NCBI RefSeq assembly: GCF_001702265.1
Contig: NZ_MAUE01000022.1
Coordinates: 1 to 64,000, forward strand
Length of the DNA stretch: 64,000 nucleotides
Direction: 5' to 3'
From: Pseudomonas aylmerensis
GTDB taxonomy: Bacteria > Pseudomonadota > Gammaproteobacteria > Pseudomonadales > Pseudomonadaceae
Both the position numbers and the translations under genes were made by a program. Below, piece by piece: positions 27,086 through 35,280 of the stretch. The notes beneath the pieces were generated by a model, which was given only the letters and a program-made list of their open reading frames with translations, searched no databases and was not told where the DNA came from. Numbering within the stretch: the stretch's first letter is position 1; each line of letters starts with the position of its first letter.

Positions 27086-29191
27086 TCAGCGCAAGCGAGT
27101 GCGTGACCAGTCGACCACTTCCTCGGCCATCAACGGCTGCGCCGCCCAGGAACCCTGGATAAACGCGCAACCATTGGTCTTGAGCCAGTGGGCTTGCTCG
27201 GCGGTTTCCACGCCTTCGGCCACCACCAGCACATCAAAATGCCCGCACAGTTCGATGATGCTGCGCGCCATCGCCGCGTCGCGTGCCGAGCCCGGCAGGC
27301 GGGCGACCAATTGCGGATCGAGTTTGAGTGTGTCGAACGCCAGGTCGCGCAGGTGGGCCAGGGAGCACTGGCCGGCGCCAAAGTCATCGAGGGCAATGCG
27401 CACGCCGATCCGACGCAGCAACTTGAGCTGTTTGGCGGACTCTTCCAGGTTGCTCATCAAGCAGTCCTCGCCGATTTCCACCTCCAGCTGCCGCGCCTGC
27501 AGCCCATGTCGCTCGAGTACCTGCTGCAGTTGGTTGGCCAGGTTGGGCATATTGAACTGGCTGCTGCTCAGGCTCACGCTCAACACCAGCTCATCGTCGA
27601 ACGTGGCTTGCCACGCCTGGCGCTGGGCGGCGACCTGCTGGTAGATCCAGGCACTCAATTGGCTGATCAGCCGTGCCTCTTCCAACAATGGCAGGAACAA
27701 CCCCGGCGGCACATCGCCGACACTCGGGTGCTGCCAGCGCAACAGCGCCTCGACGCCGCGCAGACGCCCGTCTGCCAGCGACACCTGAGGCTGGTACACC
27801 AGGGTGAAGTCCTTGTTTTGTATGGCGGTGCGCACGCTGTCTTCGAGCATCAGGCGCGAACGCGCGCGGCCGTTCATTTCCTGATCGTAATAGCGATATT
27901 GCTGACGCCCCGCACGCTTGGCTTCGTACATGGCGATGTCGGCAGCGCGCAGCAGGCCATTGAGGTCCGAACCACAGTCCGGAAAGATCGCGATACCAAT
28001 GCTCACACCCAGCATCACATCCAGGCCATCCACCTGCTGGCAAATCGAAACCCGGTCGATCAGTTTTTCCGCAATCTTCGCCGCCTGCTCCGGGAATTCC
28101 AGCTCCAGCAACGCGGTAAATTCATCCCCACCCATGCGGCCCAGAATGTCACCGGAGCGCAGGCAACCCTGCAATTGCTCCGAGACCCAGCGCAGCACCC
28201 GGTCGCCGGCGTCATGACCCAGGGAGTCGTTGACTCGTTTGAAGCCATCGAGATCCAGATAGAGCAGCACCAGGCAATGTTCCGCGCGCTCGCTGCGCAG
28301 CAAGGTGTTCTCGACGGTCTGGTAGAAGCCGCGCCGGTTCAGCAGGCCTGTCAGCGGGTCGGTGACCGCCTGGAACTCCAACTGCTGATGCAGGTGACGC
28401 ACCTCGGACATGTCCAGCACGGTCACCACCATGGCCTTCTGTTCGGTCGGCAACGGCGCACACGACAACGCCACCGGCACTTGCTGGCCACGGCCGGTGC
28501 GCAGGATGGCGTCGTGCAGGCGCCAGGTTTCGCCTTTGCGAAACCCGGCATACATCTGCGACTCCAGCCACGTAGGGACATGCGGTTTTTGCAGGAAGCC
28601 GAGGAATTCCTGGCCCTGCAGCTCATGGATCGTGGCATTGAGCAGGCGCGAGATCGCCGGGTTGGCGTATTCGATCACCCCACCTTCGCTCACCACCAGG
28701 ATGCCTTCGGCGGCGTTATCCAGTACCGAGGCGTTGAAGGCGCGCGCCGATTCCAGGTCATGACTCAGGCGCTGCAAGGCCCGGCGGTTACGCTGGTGCT
28801 CGAGCAACGCCTGGACCTTGGGCTTGAGGATATGCGGGTCGAAGGGTTTGAACAGGTAGTCGATGGCGCCACTGGCGTAGCCTTCCAGCACAGCGGCAGG
28901 GGATTGGGCATTGGCACTCAGGAAGATGATCGGCGTCATGCGGGTGCGCTGGCTGCCGCGCATCAGGCGCGCGACTTCAAAGCCGTCCATGCCGGGCATC
29001 ATTACGTCGAGCAACACCAGGTCGACCTCATGTACCAGCAGCAACTCAAGGGCTTCCAGGCCGGAACCGGCGGTGACTACCTGCCAGTCTTCCCGCTGCA
29101 AAAGTGCGCGCATGCTGATCAGGTTTTCCGGGTAGTCATCGACCACCAAAAGAACCGAACTGCTATCGCCGTGGTGTGGAGCGCATTCCAT
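27086..29191 (-). CDS. Response regulator with PAS, GGDEF and EAL domains (c-di-GMP turnover)
   Basis: A 701-residue protein: receiver domain (about 12-130, acidic pair Asp18/Asp19, phosphoacceptor Asp62 in LLDVMMPG), PAS (about 150-265), GGDEF (about 275-435, intact GGDEF at 354-358 and inhibitory site RSGD at 345-348) and EAL (about 450-695, EAL at 481-483, ALDDFGAG at 600-607, VVAEGVET). The metal-binding Asn of the usual VNLS motif is Ser540 (LSVSLSSSQ), so phosphodiesterase activity may be weak. The diguanylate cyclase half looks active. The start ATG 29191 follows AAGGAAGAG; no histidine kinase is adjacent. Confidence 0.9.
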   Translation of the reverse strand: MECAPHHGDSSSVLLVVDDYPENLISMRALLQREDWQVVTAGSGLEALELLLVHEVDLVLLDVMMPGMDGFEVARLMRGSQRTRMTPIIFLSANAQSPAAVLEGYASGAIDYLFKPFDPHILKPKVQALLEHQRNRRALQRLSHDLESARAFNASVLDNAAEGILVVSEGGVIEYANPAISRLLNATIHELQGQEFLGFLQKPHVPTWLESQMYAGFRKGETWRLHDAILRTGRGQQVPVALSCAPLPTEQKAMVVTVLDMSEVRHLHQQLEFQAVTDPLTGLLNRRGFYQTVENTLLRSERAEHCLVLLYLDLDGFKRVNDSLGHDAGDRVLRWVSEQLQGCLRSGDILGRMGGDEFTALLELEFPEQAAKIAEKLIDRVSICQQVDGLDVMLGVSIGIAIFPDCGSDLNGLLRAADIAMYEAKRAGRQQYRYYDQEMNGRARSRLMLEDSVRTAIQNKDFTLVYQPQVSLADGRLRGVEALLRWQHPSVGDVPPGLFLPLLEEARLISQLSAWIYQQVAAQRQAWQATFDDELVLSVSLSSSQFNMPNLANQLQQVLERHGLQARQLEVEIGEDCLMSNLEESAKQLKLLRRIGVRIALDDFGAGQCSLAHLRDLAFDTLKLDPQLVARLPGSARDAAMARSIIELCGHFDVLVVAEGVETAEQAHWLKTNGCAFIQGSWAAQPLMAEEVVDWSRTRLR

Positions 29192-29418
29192 GCTACATCT
29201 CTTCCTTGGGAGCCCACTCCGGTCACTTCTGGGAGAAAACCCGGACAAACACTGAGGCCTCACTCTAGCCCCGGTTCCGAAAAATCAGAAGTAACCTCAG
29301 TGCCATCATTGCGCCAAAGCTCAGGAAGCCGACTAACGGTCAGTGCCTGCAGCCCACGGTTCATGGGAAACATGGCTTTTTGGCATTCCTCTGGCGCCAA
29401 TAATTTGCCAGCGGTTAA

Positions 29419-29447
29419 TTAACAAGCGGAGGACTACGGCCTATAAA
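29419..29447 (+). promoter_or_regulatory. Sigma-70 promoter of the PL7 gene
   Basis: TTAACA (29419-29424), a 17-base spacer and TATAAA (29442-29447) form a strong promoter about 50 bases before the lyase start. A small inverted repeat, TGGCC-TAAG-GGCCA (29457-29470), falls at the expected +1. The rest of the 312-base gap 29192-29503 shows nothing clear. Confidence 0.65.
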
Positions 29448-29503
29448 GAACCTGTCTGGCCTAAGGGCCATAGCCTACACCCCTCTGTAAAAAGGCCTAC
29501 GCC

Positions 29504-30169
29504 ATGATCGACCTCTCTACCTGGAACCTGAGCATTCCCGTTGGCTCGCCCCCCGCGACCATCGACACCCCGAAACTGCTTAGCGGCTTCAAGGACCAAT
29601 ATTTCCAGGCCGAAGGCAGCAACGTACAATTCTGGACCCCCGTCACCGGTACCCGCACCGAAAACGCCGTCTACCCGCGCAGCGAACTGCGCGAAACCTA
29701 CGCCGACGGCCGCTTGCGCAACTGGACCTACCCCGACGCCGACAATTTCCTGCGCGCCACCCTGGCCGTCAACCAGGTGCCCTCCAGCGGCAAGATCGTC
29801 ATCGGCCAGATTCACGCCTATGACAGCCAGAAACCGCTGATCAAGCTGGAGTATCAATTCAAGGAAAAAACCCAGACCGGCAACATCGTCGCCAAAGTGC
29901 GCATGCGCCCGGACGAGGACGAAGGCCGGGTGATCATCGTCGCCTCCAATGTGCCGCTGGAGAAAACCTTCACCTACGTCATCAACCTGAACAAGGCCGG
30001 GCTGCTGAGTGTGTATGCCGCCGACGGTGAGTGGAACGAGCGCATCGGCGCGGCGTGGGCGGCCAAGCCGCTGTACTTCAAGGCGGGCGCTTATGTGCAG
30101 GACAACAGCGGGAATAGCAAGGAAGGCGCAAAGGTGACGTTTGCGAAGTTGGATATTGATCACGAGTGA
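29504..30169 (+). CDS. Family PL7 polysaccharide (alginate) lyase without signal peptide
   Basis: A 221-residue beta-jelly-roll lyase. All three PL7 motifs are present in order: RSELRE (about residues 64-69), QIH (about 103-105) and YFKAGAYVQ (about 190-198), which form the alginate cleavage site. There is no signal peptide; the sequence starts directly with MIDLSTWNLSIPVGS, so it is either cytoplasmic or exported by another route. It resembles the small PL7 enzyme of P. aeruginosa (PA1167). Its last three codons and stop are part of a duplicated block (30160 and 31262). Confidence 0.88.
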   Translation: MIDLSTWNLSIPVGSPPATIDTPKLLSGFKDQYFQAEGSNVQFWTPVTGTRTENAVYPRSELRETYADGRLRNWTYPDADNFLRATLAVNQVPSSGKIVIGQIHAYDSQKPLIKLEYQFKEKTQTGNIVAKVRMRPDEDEGRVIIVASNVPLEKTFTYVINLNKAGLLSVYAADGEWNERIGAAWAAKPLYFKAGAYVQDNSGNSKEGAKVTFAKLDIDHE

Positions 30170-30475
30170 ATGGATTAGCCTCATTTCGAGTAGGCATTGT
30201 CGGATGAGTGCAAGGCTGATTCCCTGGTAAATCCAAGCACTTAAACCACCACCGCCCTCTGTAGGAGCGAGCTTGCTCGCGAAGAACTCACAGGCACCGC
30301 ATTTATCCAGGATGCACGCGTTACCGTTGACGTTTTTCGCGAGCAAGCTCGCTCCTACAGAAGAAGGCAAGTACGCTTAACTGATCGGCAATAGGGCAAG
30401 CCTACTCGCCGCTTCTTATAGTTCGCCCCGTCGCTGGTATTGACTGGCGAAAGGGTTTGCTGCCAGAACGAACGC
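30160..30475. repeat. Direct repeat block, copy 1 (left of the orphan gene)
   Basis: Block A (30160-30399) is nearly identical to 31262-31497, and block B (30400-about 30475) to 31561-about 31625. Copy 1 has AGAAGAAGG where copy 2 has AGAAGG, and lacks 63 bases present in copy 2 (31498-31560). It contains the last codons of the PL7 gene and a complete REPIN. The gap 30170-30499 holds nothing else. Confidence 0.92.
30261..30361. repeat. REPIN of the CTGTAGGAGCGAGCTTGCTCGCGAA class (copy 1)
   Basis: CTGTAGGAGCGAGCTTGCTCGCGAA is inverted against TTCGCGAGCAAGCTCGCTCCTACAG with a loop of about 51 bases. The arms are perfect. This variant (GAGCGAG instead of GAGCGGG) is used only here and in copy 2. 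Confidence 0.9.
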
Positions 30476-30499
30476 CCTACTCACTCAACAGACAATCGA

Positions 30500-31063
30500 T
30501 CACTGCGATTTCGATACCCAGTCGACATTCCGCTCAACGATGGTCAATTCAAACCCCACGCCCCCTCTGCGACCTTGGGCATATAAATACCCCCACCAAC
30601 AGCCTGCAACATCAACCTGCTCATACACCCCCACTATTCCTTCACTTAAAGAGTTCAAGCTGATTTTTACAGTGCTCACACCAGCATCAACCTTCGTCAA
30701 ATCAAATTTAACTTGATTTTTATAGGATTCATCATAAGTCGCAATATCAAAATTACTTGTAGTGTCCCCGACACAAAGGTATTTTTTATATAAACCTATG
30801 CATTTTCCATACTGCTGATTTTGATCGCGACTATAAATGACATAGGCCCCTTCAACACAGCGAAAATAGAGAAGCGCACCTTCACTCTCAAACGTATTAG
30901 CACACAAATACTCACTAATTTTCGGTTGAGCACGTGCATTCGAACCATCGGGATTACTGGTCGCCACCAACGTTTTGAAAGTAACCGCCGCCCTCTTTGA
31001 GTCACTGGCATACATATACTTCAATCGGCCGGTAAATGATTGTTCGACATCAGAAGAGCTCAT
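30500..31063 (-). CDS. AT-rich orphan protein of unknown function (187 aa)
   Basis: A 187-residue protein beginning MSSSDVEQSFTGRLKYMY. It has five cysteines, many aromatic residues and alternating hydrophobic patterns suggesting beta structure; no signal peptide or membrane helix. I do not recognise the family. The ATG at 31063 has an excellent GGAGGTG seven bases upstream, and TTGAAG-18-TATAAT lies just before it. Base composition is clearly AT-richer than all neighbours, and the gene is bracketed by two copies of a 300-base block, so it is likely a recent arrival. A toxin, lectin-like or immunity role is possible but unsupported. Confidence 0.75.
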   Translation of the reverse strand: MSSSDVEQSFTGRLKYMYASDSKRAAVTFKTLVATSNPDGSNARAQPKISEYLCANTFESEGALLYFRCVEGAYVIYSRDQNQQYGKCIGLYKKYLCVGDTTSNFDIATYDESYKNQVKFDLTKVDAGVSTVKISLNSLSEGIVGVYEQVDVAGCWWGYLYAQGRRGGVGFELTIVERNVDWVSKSQ

Positions 31064-31087
31064 AAAACACCTCCATGAAAATAAAAA

Positions 31088-31117
31088 ATTATAATTTGAA
31101 AACATGGGACACTTCAA
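31088..31117 (-). promoter_or_regulatory. Promoter of the orphan gene
   Basis: On the minus strand TTGAAG (31117-31112), an 18-base spacer and TATAAT (31093-31088) precede the start by about 25 bases. This implies a short leader with the GGAGGTG site. The AT-rich stretch up to about 31260 holds other weak -10-like sequences. Confidence 0.6.
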
Positions 31118-31261
31118 AAACCGCAAATCAATTGCCGCACCTATAATAGAAAACACCCTCCCCAAAAACACCTGTTATAACTGACAGTTTTTTAGAGGGT
31201 TTCGAAATTAAATTTATACCCAATAAAGCACTTGATAACAAAAGTTCGATAGCGCTTATGG

Positions 31262-31625
31262 TCACGAGTGAATGGATTGGCCTCATTTCGAGTAGGCATT
31301 GTCTGATGAGTGCAAGGCTGATTCCCTGCTAAATCCAAGCACTTAAACCCACCACCGCCCTCTGTAGGAGCGAGCTTGCTCGCGAAGAACTCACAGGCAC
31401 CGCATTTATCCAGGATGCACGCGTTACCGTTGACGTTTTTCGCGAGCAAGCTCGCTCCTACAGAAGGCAAGTACGCTTAACTGATCGGTATTAGGGCTGC
31501 CCTCTCCCTTGTTCTGTGCAGGCTGAGGATTCGGTGCTCGTCCTACGCGGCCGTTGCAGCAAGCCTACTCGCCGCTTATAGTTCGCCCCGTCGCTGGTAT
31601 TGATCGGCGATGGGGTTTCGCAGCC
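31262..31625. repeat. Direct repeat block, copy 2 (right of the orphan gene)
   Basis: Second copy of the block at 30160-30475. It starts with TCACGAGTGAATGGATT, that is, with the last codons and stop of the PL7 gene now outside any reading frame. It carries its own REPIN (31362-31463) and a 63-base segment (31498-31560) missing from copy 1. Confidence 0.92.
31362..31463. repeat. REPIN of the CTGTAGGAGCGAGCTTGCTCGCGAA class (copy 2)
   Basis: The arms and loop are identical to those at 30261-30361. The REPIN was therefore duplicated together with its flanks rather than transposed independently. Confidence 0.9.
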
Positions 31626-31696
31626 CTAACGATACGTGTGCAACCAAGCATCATGAATGCAACGACGAGCGCTTCTGCGTCCGGCGTTCACTTTAT

Positions 31697-31795
31697 GGTG
31701 GCTGTGTGTGGGAGACCTTCGGGTCTGCCGGGTTCCTCGTATCCTCGGTCTGCGAACCCGCACACAGCTACCACCCTTTCGTTTCGCAGCGAACG
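31697..31795 (+). ncRNA. C4-antisense-like structured leader RNA
   Basis: GCTGTGTG (31701-31708) pairs with CACACAGC (31761-31768). Inside are two hairpins: AGACC-TTCG-GGTCT, and GGGTTC with GAACCC enclosing a large loop. The loop contains TTCCTCGTATC (31733-31743), perfectly complementary to GATACGAGGAA (31812-31822), the ribosome-binding region of the ORF at 31831. This is the architecture of the phage P1/P7 C4 antisense RNA (I recall an Rfam family with Pseudomonas members). A 49-codon ORF (31653-31802) overlaps it but is probably not translated. Assignment is from structure and memory. Confidence 0.6.
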
Positions 31796-31830
31796 GCGGT
31801 AGTCCTTTTTAGATACGAGGAATATTTGCC

Positions 31831-32124
31831 ATGAACGATCAACTACCACCCCGCCGCTTCACCCCTTGCACGGAAACCGCCACCGATTACCCCGTGCTCC
31901 TGATCGACAGCAACGCCCCACTGCTCGACCTTCACGCCTGCCTGCGTGAACGCCTCAACGCCGCCCTTGAACACCTCAACCTGATCGCCTGCTCCAGCCT
32001 GCCGGACTTCGCCGAGCGTGATCTGAATAACGTGGCCAATACCGCACGTATTCTCGTCTAGGACGTGAGCGATGTATTCCGGGTGATTGAACACCGGGGT
32101 TTCGACAGCTCCACCGTCGCCTGA
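31831..32124 (+). pseudogene. Small ORF under C4-like control, interrupted by an amber codon
   Basis: ATG 31831, with GAGGA nine bases upstream, opens a 76-codon frame ending at TAG 32059-32061. The same frame then stays open for 20 more sense codons (DVSDVFRVIEHRGFDSSTVA) to TGA 32122-32124, just before a terminator. The simplest reading is a CAG-to-TAG change in a 96-97-residue protein. The product (RFTPCTETATDYPVLL, LHACLRERLNAALEHLNLI) resembles the small helical DUF3077/DUF6124-type proteins repeated in P. fluorescens genomes; that link is tentative. The truncated form may still be made. Confidence 0.6.
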
Positions 32125-32139
32125 TCAAATTCCATAAAC

Positions 32140-32171
32140 AAAAAAGCCCGCATCGCTGCGGGCTTCTTTTT
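32140..32171. terminator. Bidirectional terminator between the small ORF and fba
   Basis: GCCCGCA-TCGC-TGCGGGC with AAAAA before and TTCTTTTT after. It serves both the plus-strand small ORF and the minus-strand fba operon. Confidence 0.85.
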
Positions 32172-32184
32172 AAACGCCTGAGGC

Positions 32185-33249
32185 TCAGTTCACCTTAGCG
32201 TTCAACTCACCTTTCAAATATCGCTGGTACATCGCTTCCAACGAAACCGGCTTGATCTTCGAAGCGTTACCGGCGGTGCCGAACGCTTCGTAGCGAGCAA
32301 TACACACATCACGCATCGCAGTCACGGTAGCGCCGAAGAATTTGCGTGGGTCAAATTCGCTCGGGTTGGTGGCCATCAGGCGACGCATCGCACCGGTGGA
32401 GGCCAGGCGCAGGTCGGTGTCGATGTTGACCTTGCGCACGCCGTACTTGATGCCCTCGACGATTTCTTCAACCGGTACGCCGTAGGTTTCTTTGATGTCA
32501 CCGCCGTACTGGTTGATGATCGCCAGCCACTCTTGCGGAACCGAGGAAGAGCCGTGCATCACCAGGTGGGTGTTAGGGATGCGCTTGTGGATTTCCTTGA
32601 TGCGGTCGATGGCCAGCACGTCGCCGGTAGGCGGCTTGGTGAACTTGTAGGCGCCGTGGCTGGTGCCGATGGCGATGGCCAGGGCATCAACCTGGGTCTT
32701 CTTGACGAAGTCGGCGGCTTCTTCCGGGTCAGTCAGCATCTGGCTGTGATCCAGCACGCCTTCGGCGCCGATGCCGTCTTCTTCACCGGCCATGCCGGTT
32801 TCCAGGGAACCCAGGCAGCCCAGCTCGCCCTCAACCGAAACGCCGCAGGCGTGAGCCATGGCCACGGTTTGTTGGGTGACGCGTACGTTGTATTCGTAGT
32901 CGGTCGGGGTCTTGCCGTCTTCACCGAGGGAGCCGTCCATCATCACCGAGCTGAAGCCCAGCTGGATGGAGCGCTGGCACACGTCCGGGCTGGTGCCGTG
33001 GTCCTGGTGCATGCACACCGGGATATGCGGGAATTCTTCGATCGCGGCGAGGATCAGGTGACGCAGGAACGGGGCACCGGCGTATTTGCGCGCACCGGCC
33101 GAAGCCTGGACGATCACCGGGGAGTCTGTCTTGTCAGCGGCTTCCATGATGGCGCGCATCTGCTCAAGGTTGTTGACGTTAAAGGCTGGGACGCCGTAGC
33201 CGAACTCGGCTGCGTGGTCCAGCATTTGACGCATGCTGATAAGTGCCAT
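32185..33249 (-). CDS. fba: Class II fructose-1,6-bisphosphate aldolase
   Basis: A 354-residue zinc aldolase of the Calvin-cycle subtype that interconverts fructose 1,6-bisphosphate with DHAP and glyceraldehyde 3-phosphate. It shows HQDHGTSPD (zinc and catalytic region, about residues 81-89), [14 protein letters not shown] and NIDTDLRLA. It is the last gene of a minus-strand run with epd and pgk. The start ATG 33249 is clear from the conserved N-terminus [15 protein letters not shown]. Confidence 0.97.
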   Translation of the reverse strand: MALISMRQMLDHAAEFGYGVPAFNVNNLEQMRAIMEAADKTDSPVIVQASAGARKYAGAPFLRHLILAAIEEFPHIPVCMHQDHGTSPDVCQRSIQLGFSSVMMDGSLGEDGKTPTDYEYNVRVTQQTVAMAHACGVSVEGELGCLGSLETGMAGEEDGIGAEGVLDHSQMLTDPEEAADFVKKTQVDALAIAIGTSHGAYKFTKPPTGDVLAIDRIKEIHKRIPNTHLVMHGSSSVPQEWLAIINQYGGDIKETYGVPVEEIVEGIKYGVRKVNIDTDLRLASTGAMRRLMATNPSEFDPRKFFGATVTAMRDVCIARYEAFGTAGNASKIKPVSLEAMYQRYLKGELNAKVN

Positions 33250-33401
33250 TGTGTTGTCTCTCCCGGTCGAGGGTCGTTAATCGTGCAAGCCTGCCGTAGC
33301 GGCGGCTGCTATTCAAGTTATTGCAGGTCAGGGTGAGTGCATCTGACCGGCTGAATCGTTATTGCTGATGAGCTGGACTCAAATTCCAATCGGAAACACC
33401 G

Positions 33402-33434
33402 CTTTCGCGGGCAAGCCAGTTCCCACATTTGATC
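33402..33434. repeat. Single REP unit
   Basis: CTTTCGCGGGCAAGCCAGTTCCCACATTTGATC stands alone without an inverted partner between fba and the MliC-like gene. Confidence 0.7.
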
Positions 33435-33447
33435 TTCAGTGATCTCA

Positions 33448-33780
33448 CTATTGGGCCTTGCAGCCGCGCCCGATCAAATCATCAGTTGCGACCCAGTAAA
33501 CCAGGCCTTCCTCACCTTTTGTGTGGAACGCCAACTGGTCGTTGCTATAAAGCACGCCCGAGGCGGCAACGTCCTGTTTAAGGCGATAAACCTGGTCCGA
33601 ACCACCGAGGCGAACATCCACCTCGCTGCGGGCCTGGTTGGCAAAGCGCCAGTTCACTTCGGCCTTGCTGTCGCAAATCCAAGTGGTCCATTTATCGGCA
33701 GGCTCTGCCTTGTTGAACATGTTCATGCTGCTGCAACCGGCCAGAAGGGCCAGGGCTGCCAGGGCGAAAACGCCTTTCAT
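33448..33780 (-). CDS. MliC-family lipoprotein (lysozyme inhibitor-like)
   Basis: A 110-residue lipoprotein: signal peptide with lipobox LLAGC (Cys about residue 16), then an MliC-like domain with WICDSKAEVNWRF, VYRLKQDVAASGVLYSNDQL and a C-terminal Cys (GRGC) that would bond to the Cys of WIC. MliC proteins inhibit C-type lysozyme from the outer membrane. The ATG at 33780 follows GAGGATTGGCA. The motif ASGxxYS that binds the lysozyme active site is present. Conserved between fba and pgk in relatives, from memory. Confidence 0.75.
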   Translation of the reverse strand: MKGVFALAALALLAGCSSMNMFNKAEPADKWTTWICDSKAEVNWRFANQARSEVDVRLGGSDQVYRLKQDVAASGVLYSNDQLAFHTKGEEGLVYWVATDDLIGRGCKAQ

Positions 33781-33842
33781 TGCCAATCCTCGAACGACGG
33801 CCCAAAGCGCCGTCATTGCTGTCGGTTAGTTGATCTGACCCG

Positions 33843-34070
33843 TCAAGGGCAACCCTGTTCCTGACCGTTGGGCGCGGCGTCGTATTTCTCCAGCCGCTCG
33901 TTGCCGATGCGCTTGTTGATCACCGGCATGGTCTCGGCCTGCCAGTCCGCCTGATAACAGCTCTTTTTCTGCGCCGGGGCAGGCTTATCGGCCTCCGGCA
34001 CACTGTTTGGCGTGCTGCCGCAGCCGGCCAACAGGCCCGCCGCGATCATCAATGCCAACGGCTTGATCAT
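33843..34070 (-). CDS. Small lipoprotein of unknown function
   Basis: A 75-residue protein with signal peptide and lipobox (MIKPLALMIAAGLLAGC, Cys17), a short Pro/Ala linker and a small domain with CYQADWQAETMPVINKRIGN and a C-terminal Cys, a possible disulfide. The ATG at 34070 follows AAGGAG. It lies 29 bases after pgk and is probably part of the epd-pgk operon. No function known to me. Confidence 0.75.
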   Translation of the reverse strand: MIKPLALMIAAGLLAGCGSTPNSVPEADKPAPAQKKSCYQADWQAETMPVINKRIGNERLEKYDAAPNGQEQGCP

Positions 34071-34099
34071 GGGAATACTCCTTTTCCGGATCACGAGCC

Positions 34100-35263
34100 T
34101 CAGCCTTTGGCTCGGGTTTCCAGCACTTCAACGGCCGGCAGGACTTTGCCTTCGACGAACTCGAGGAACGCGCCGCCACCGGTAGAAATGTAGGAGATCT
34201 GATCAGCAACGCCATATTTATCGATGGCGGCCAGGGTGTCGCCACCACCGGCAATGGAGAACGCCGAGCTTTCAGCAATGGCCTTGGCCAGCACTTTGGT
34301 GCCGTTGCCGAACTGATCGAACTCGAACACACCAACCGGGCCATTCCACAGGATGGTCTGCGAGGCTTTCAGCAGTTCAGCGAAGTTGGCCGCGGTTTGT
34401 GGGCCGATATCCAGGATCATGTCGTCGGCAGCCACATCAGCAATCAGCTTGACGGTAGCTTCGGCGCTTTCAGCGAATTCCTTGGCCACGACCACGTCGA
34501 CCGGCAATGGCACGCTGACTTTGGCGGCGATGGCGCGGGCGGTGTCGAGCAGGTCCGGCTCGTAGAGCGACTTGCCTACCGGATGGCCGGCGGCGGCCAG
34601 GAAGGTGTTGGCAATGCCGCCGCCGACGATCAACTGGTTGCAGATCTGGCTGAGGCTGTTGAGCACGTCCAGCTTGGTCGAGACCTTGGAGCCGGCCACG
34701 ATGGCGGCCATTGGCTGTGCTGGCGCGCCCAGGGCCTTGCCCAATGCATCCAGTTCAGCGGCCAGCAGTGGGCCTGCAGCGGCGACCTTGGCGAACTTGG
34801 CCACGCCGTGGGTCGAACCTTCGGCGCGGTGGGCGGTGCCGAAGGCGTCCATCACGAACACGTCGCACAGCGCAGCGTATTGCTGGGCCAGTTCGTCGCT
34901 GTTCTTTTTCTCGCCTTTGTTGAAGCGCACGTTTTCGAACAGCACGATGTCGCCGGCCTTCACGTCGACGCCACCCAGGTAATCAGCGACCAGTGGCACG
35001 TCGCGACCCAGGGCCTTGCTCAGGTAGTCGGCTACTGGCTTGAGGCTGTTCTCGGCGGAGAACTCACCCTCGGTCGGACGACCCAGGTGCGAGCAGACCA
35101 TCACGGCCGCGCCTTTTTCCAGGGCCAGCTTGATGGTCGGCAGCGAGGCCAGGATTCGCGCATCGCTGGTGACAACACCGTCCTTGACTGGGACGTTGAG
35201 GTCTTCGCGAATCAGTACGCGCTTACCTTGCAGATCGAGGTCGGTCATCTTCAACACGGTCAT
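34100..35263 (-). CDS. pgk: Phosphoglycerate kinase
   Basis: A 387-residue glycolytic kinase transferring phosphate between 1,3-bisphosphoglycerate and ADP. It has the signature [16 protein letters not shown] (residues 14-29), the substrate motif [10 protein letters not shown], and the C-terminal nucleotide motif AGGGDTLAA with GGGAFLE. Normal length. It follows epd by 17 bases. Confidence 0.97.
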   Translation of the reverse strand: MTVLKMTDLDLQGKRVLIREDLNVPVKDGVVTSDARILASLPTIKLALEKGAAVMVCSHLGRPTEGEFSAENSLKPVADYLSKALGRDVPLVADYLGGVDVKAGDIVLFENVRFNKGEKKNSDELAQQYAALCDVFVMDAFGTAHRAEGSTHGVAKFAKVAAAGPLLAAELDALGKALGAPAQPMAAIVAGSKVSTKLDVLNSLSQICNQLIVGGGIANTFLAAAGHPVGKSLYEPDLLDTARAIAAKVSVPLPVDVVVAKEFAESAEATVKLIADVAADDMILDIGPQTAANFAELLKASQTILWNGPVGVFEFDQFGNGTKVLAKAIAESSAFSIAGGGDTLAAIDKYGVADQISYISTGGGAFLEFVEGKVLPAVEVLETRAKG

Positions 35264-35280
35264 GGGTCGCAGTTCCTGAA

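Noticed and set aside
31653..31802. 49-codon ORF inside the C4-like RNA
   Set aside because: Its codons are dictated by the RNA stems and it has no Shine-Dalgarno, so I treat it as non-coding.
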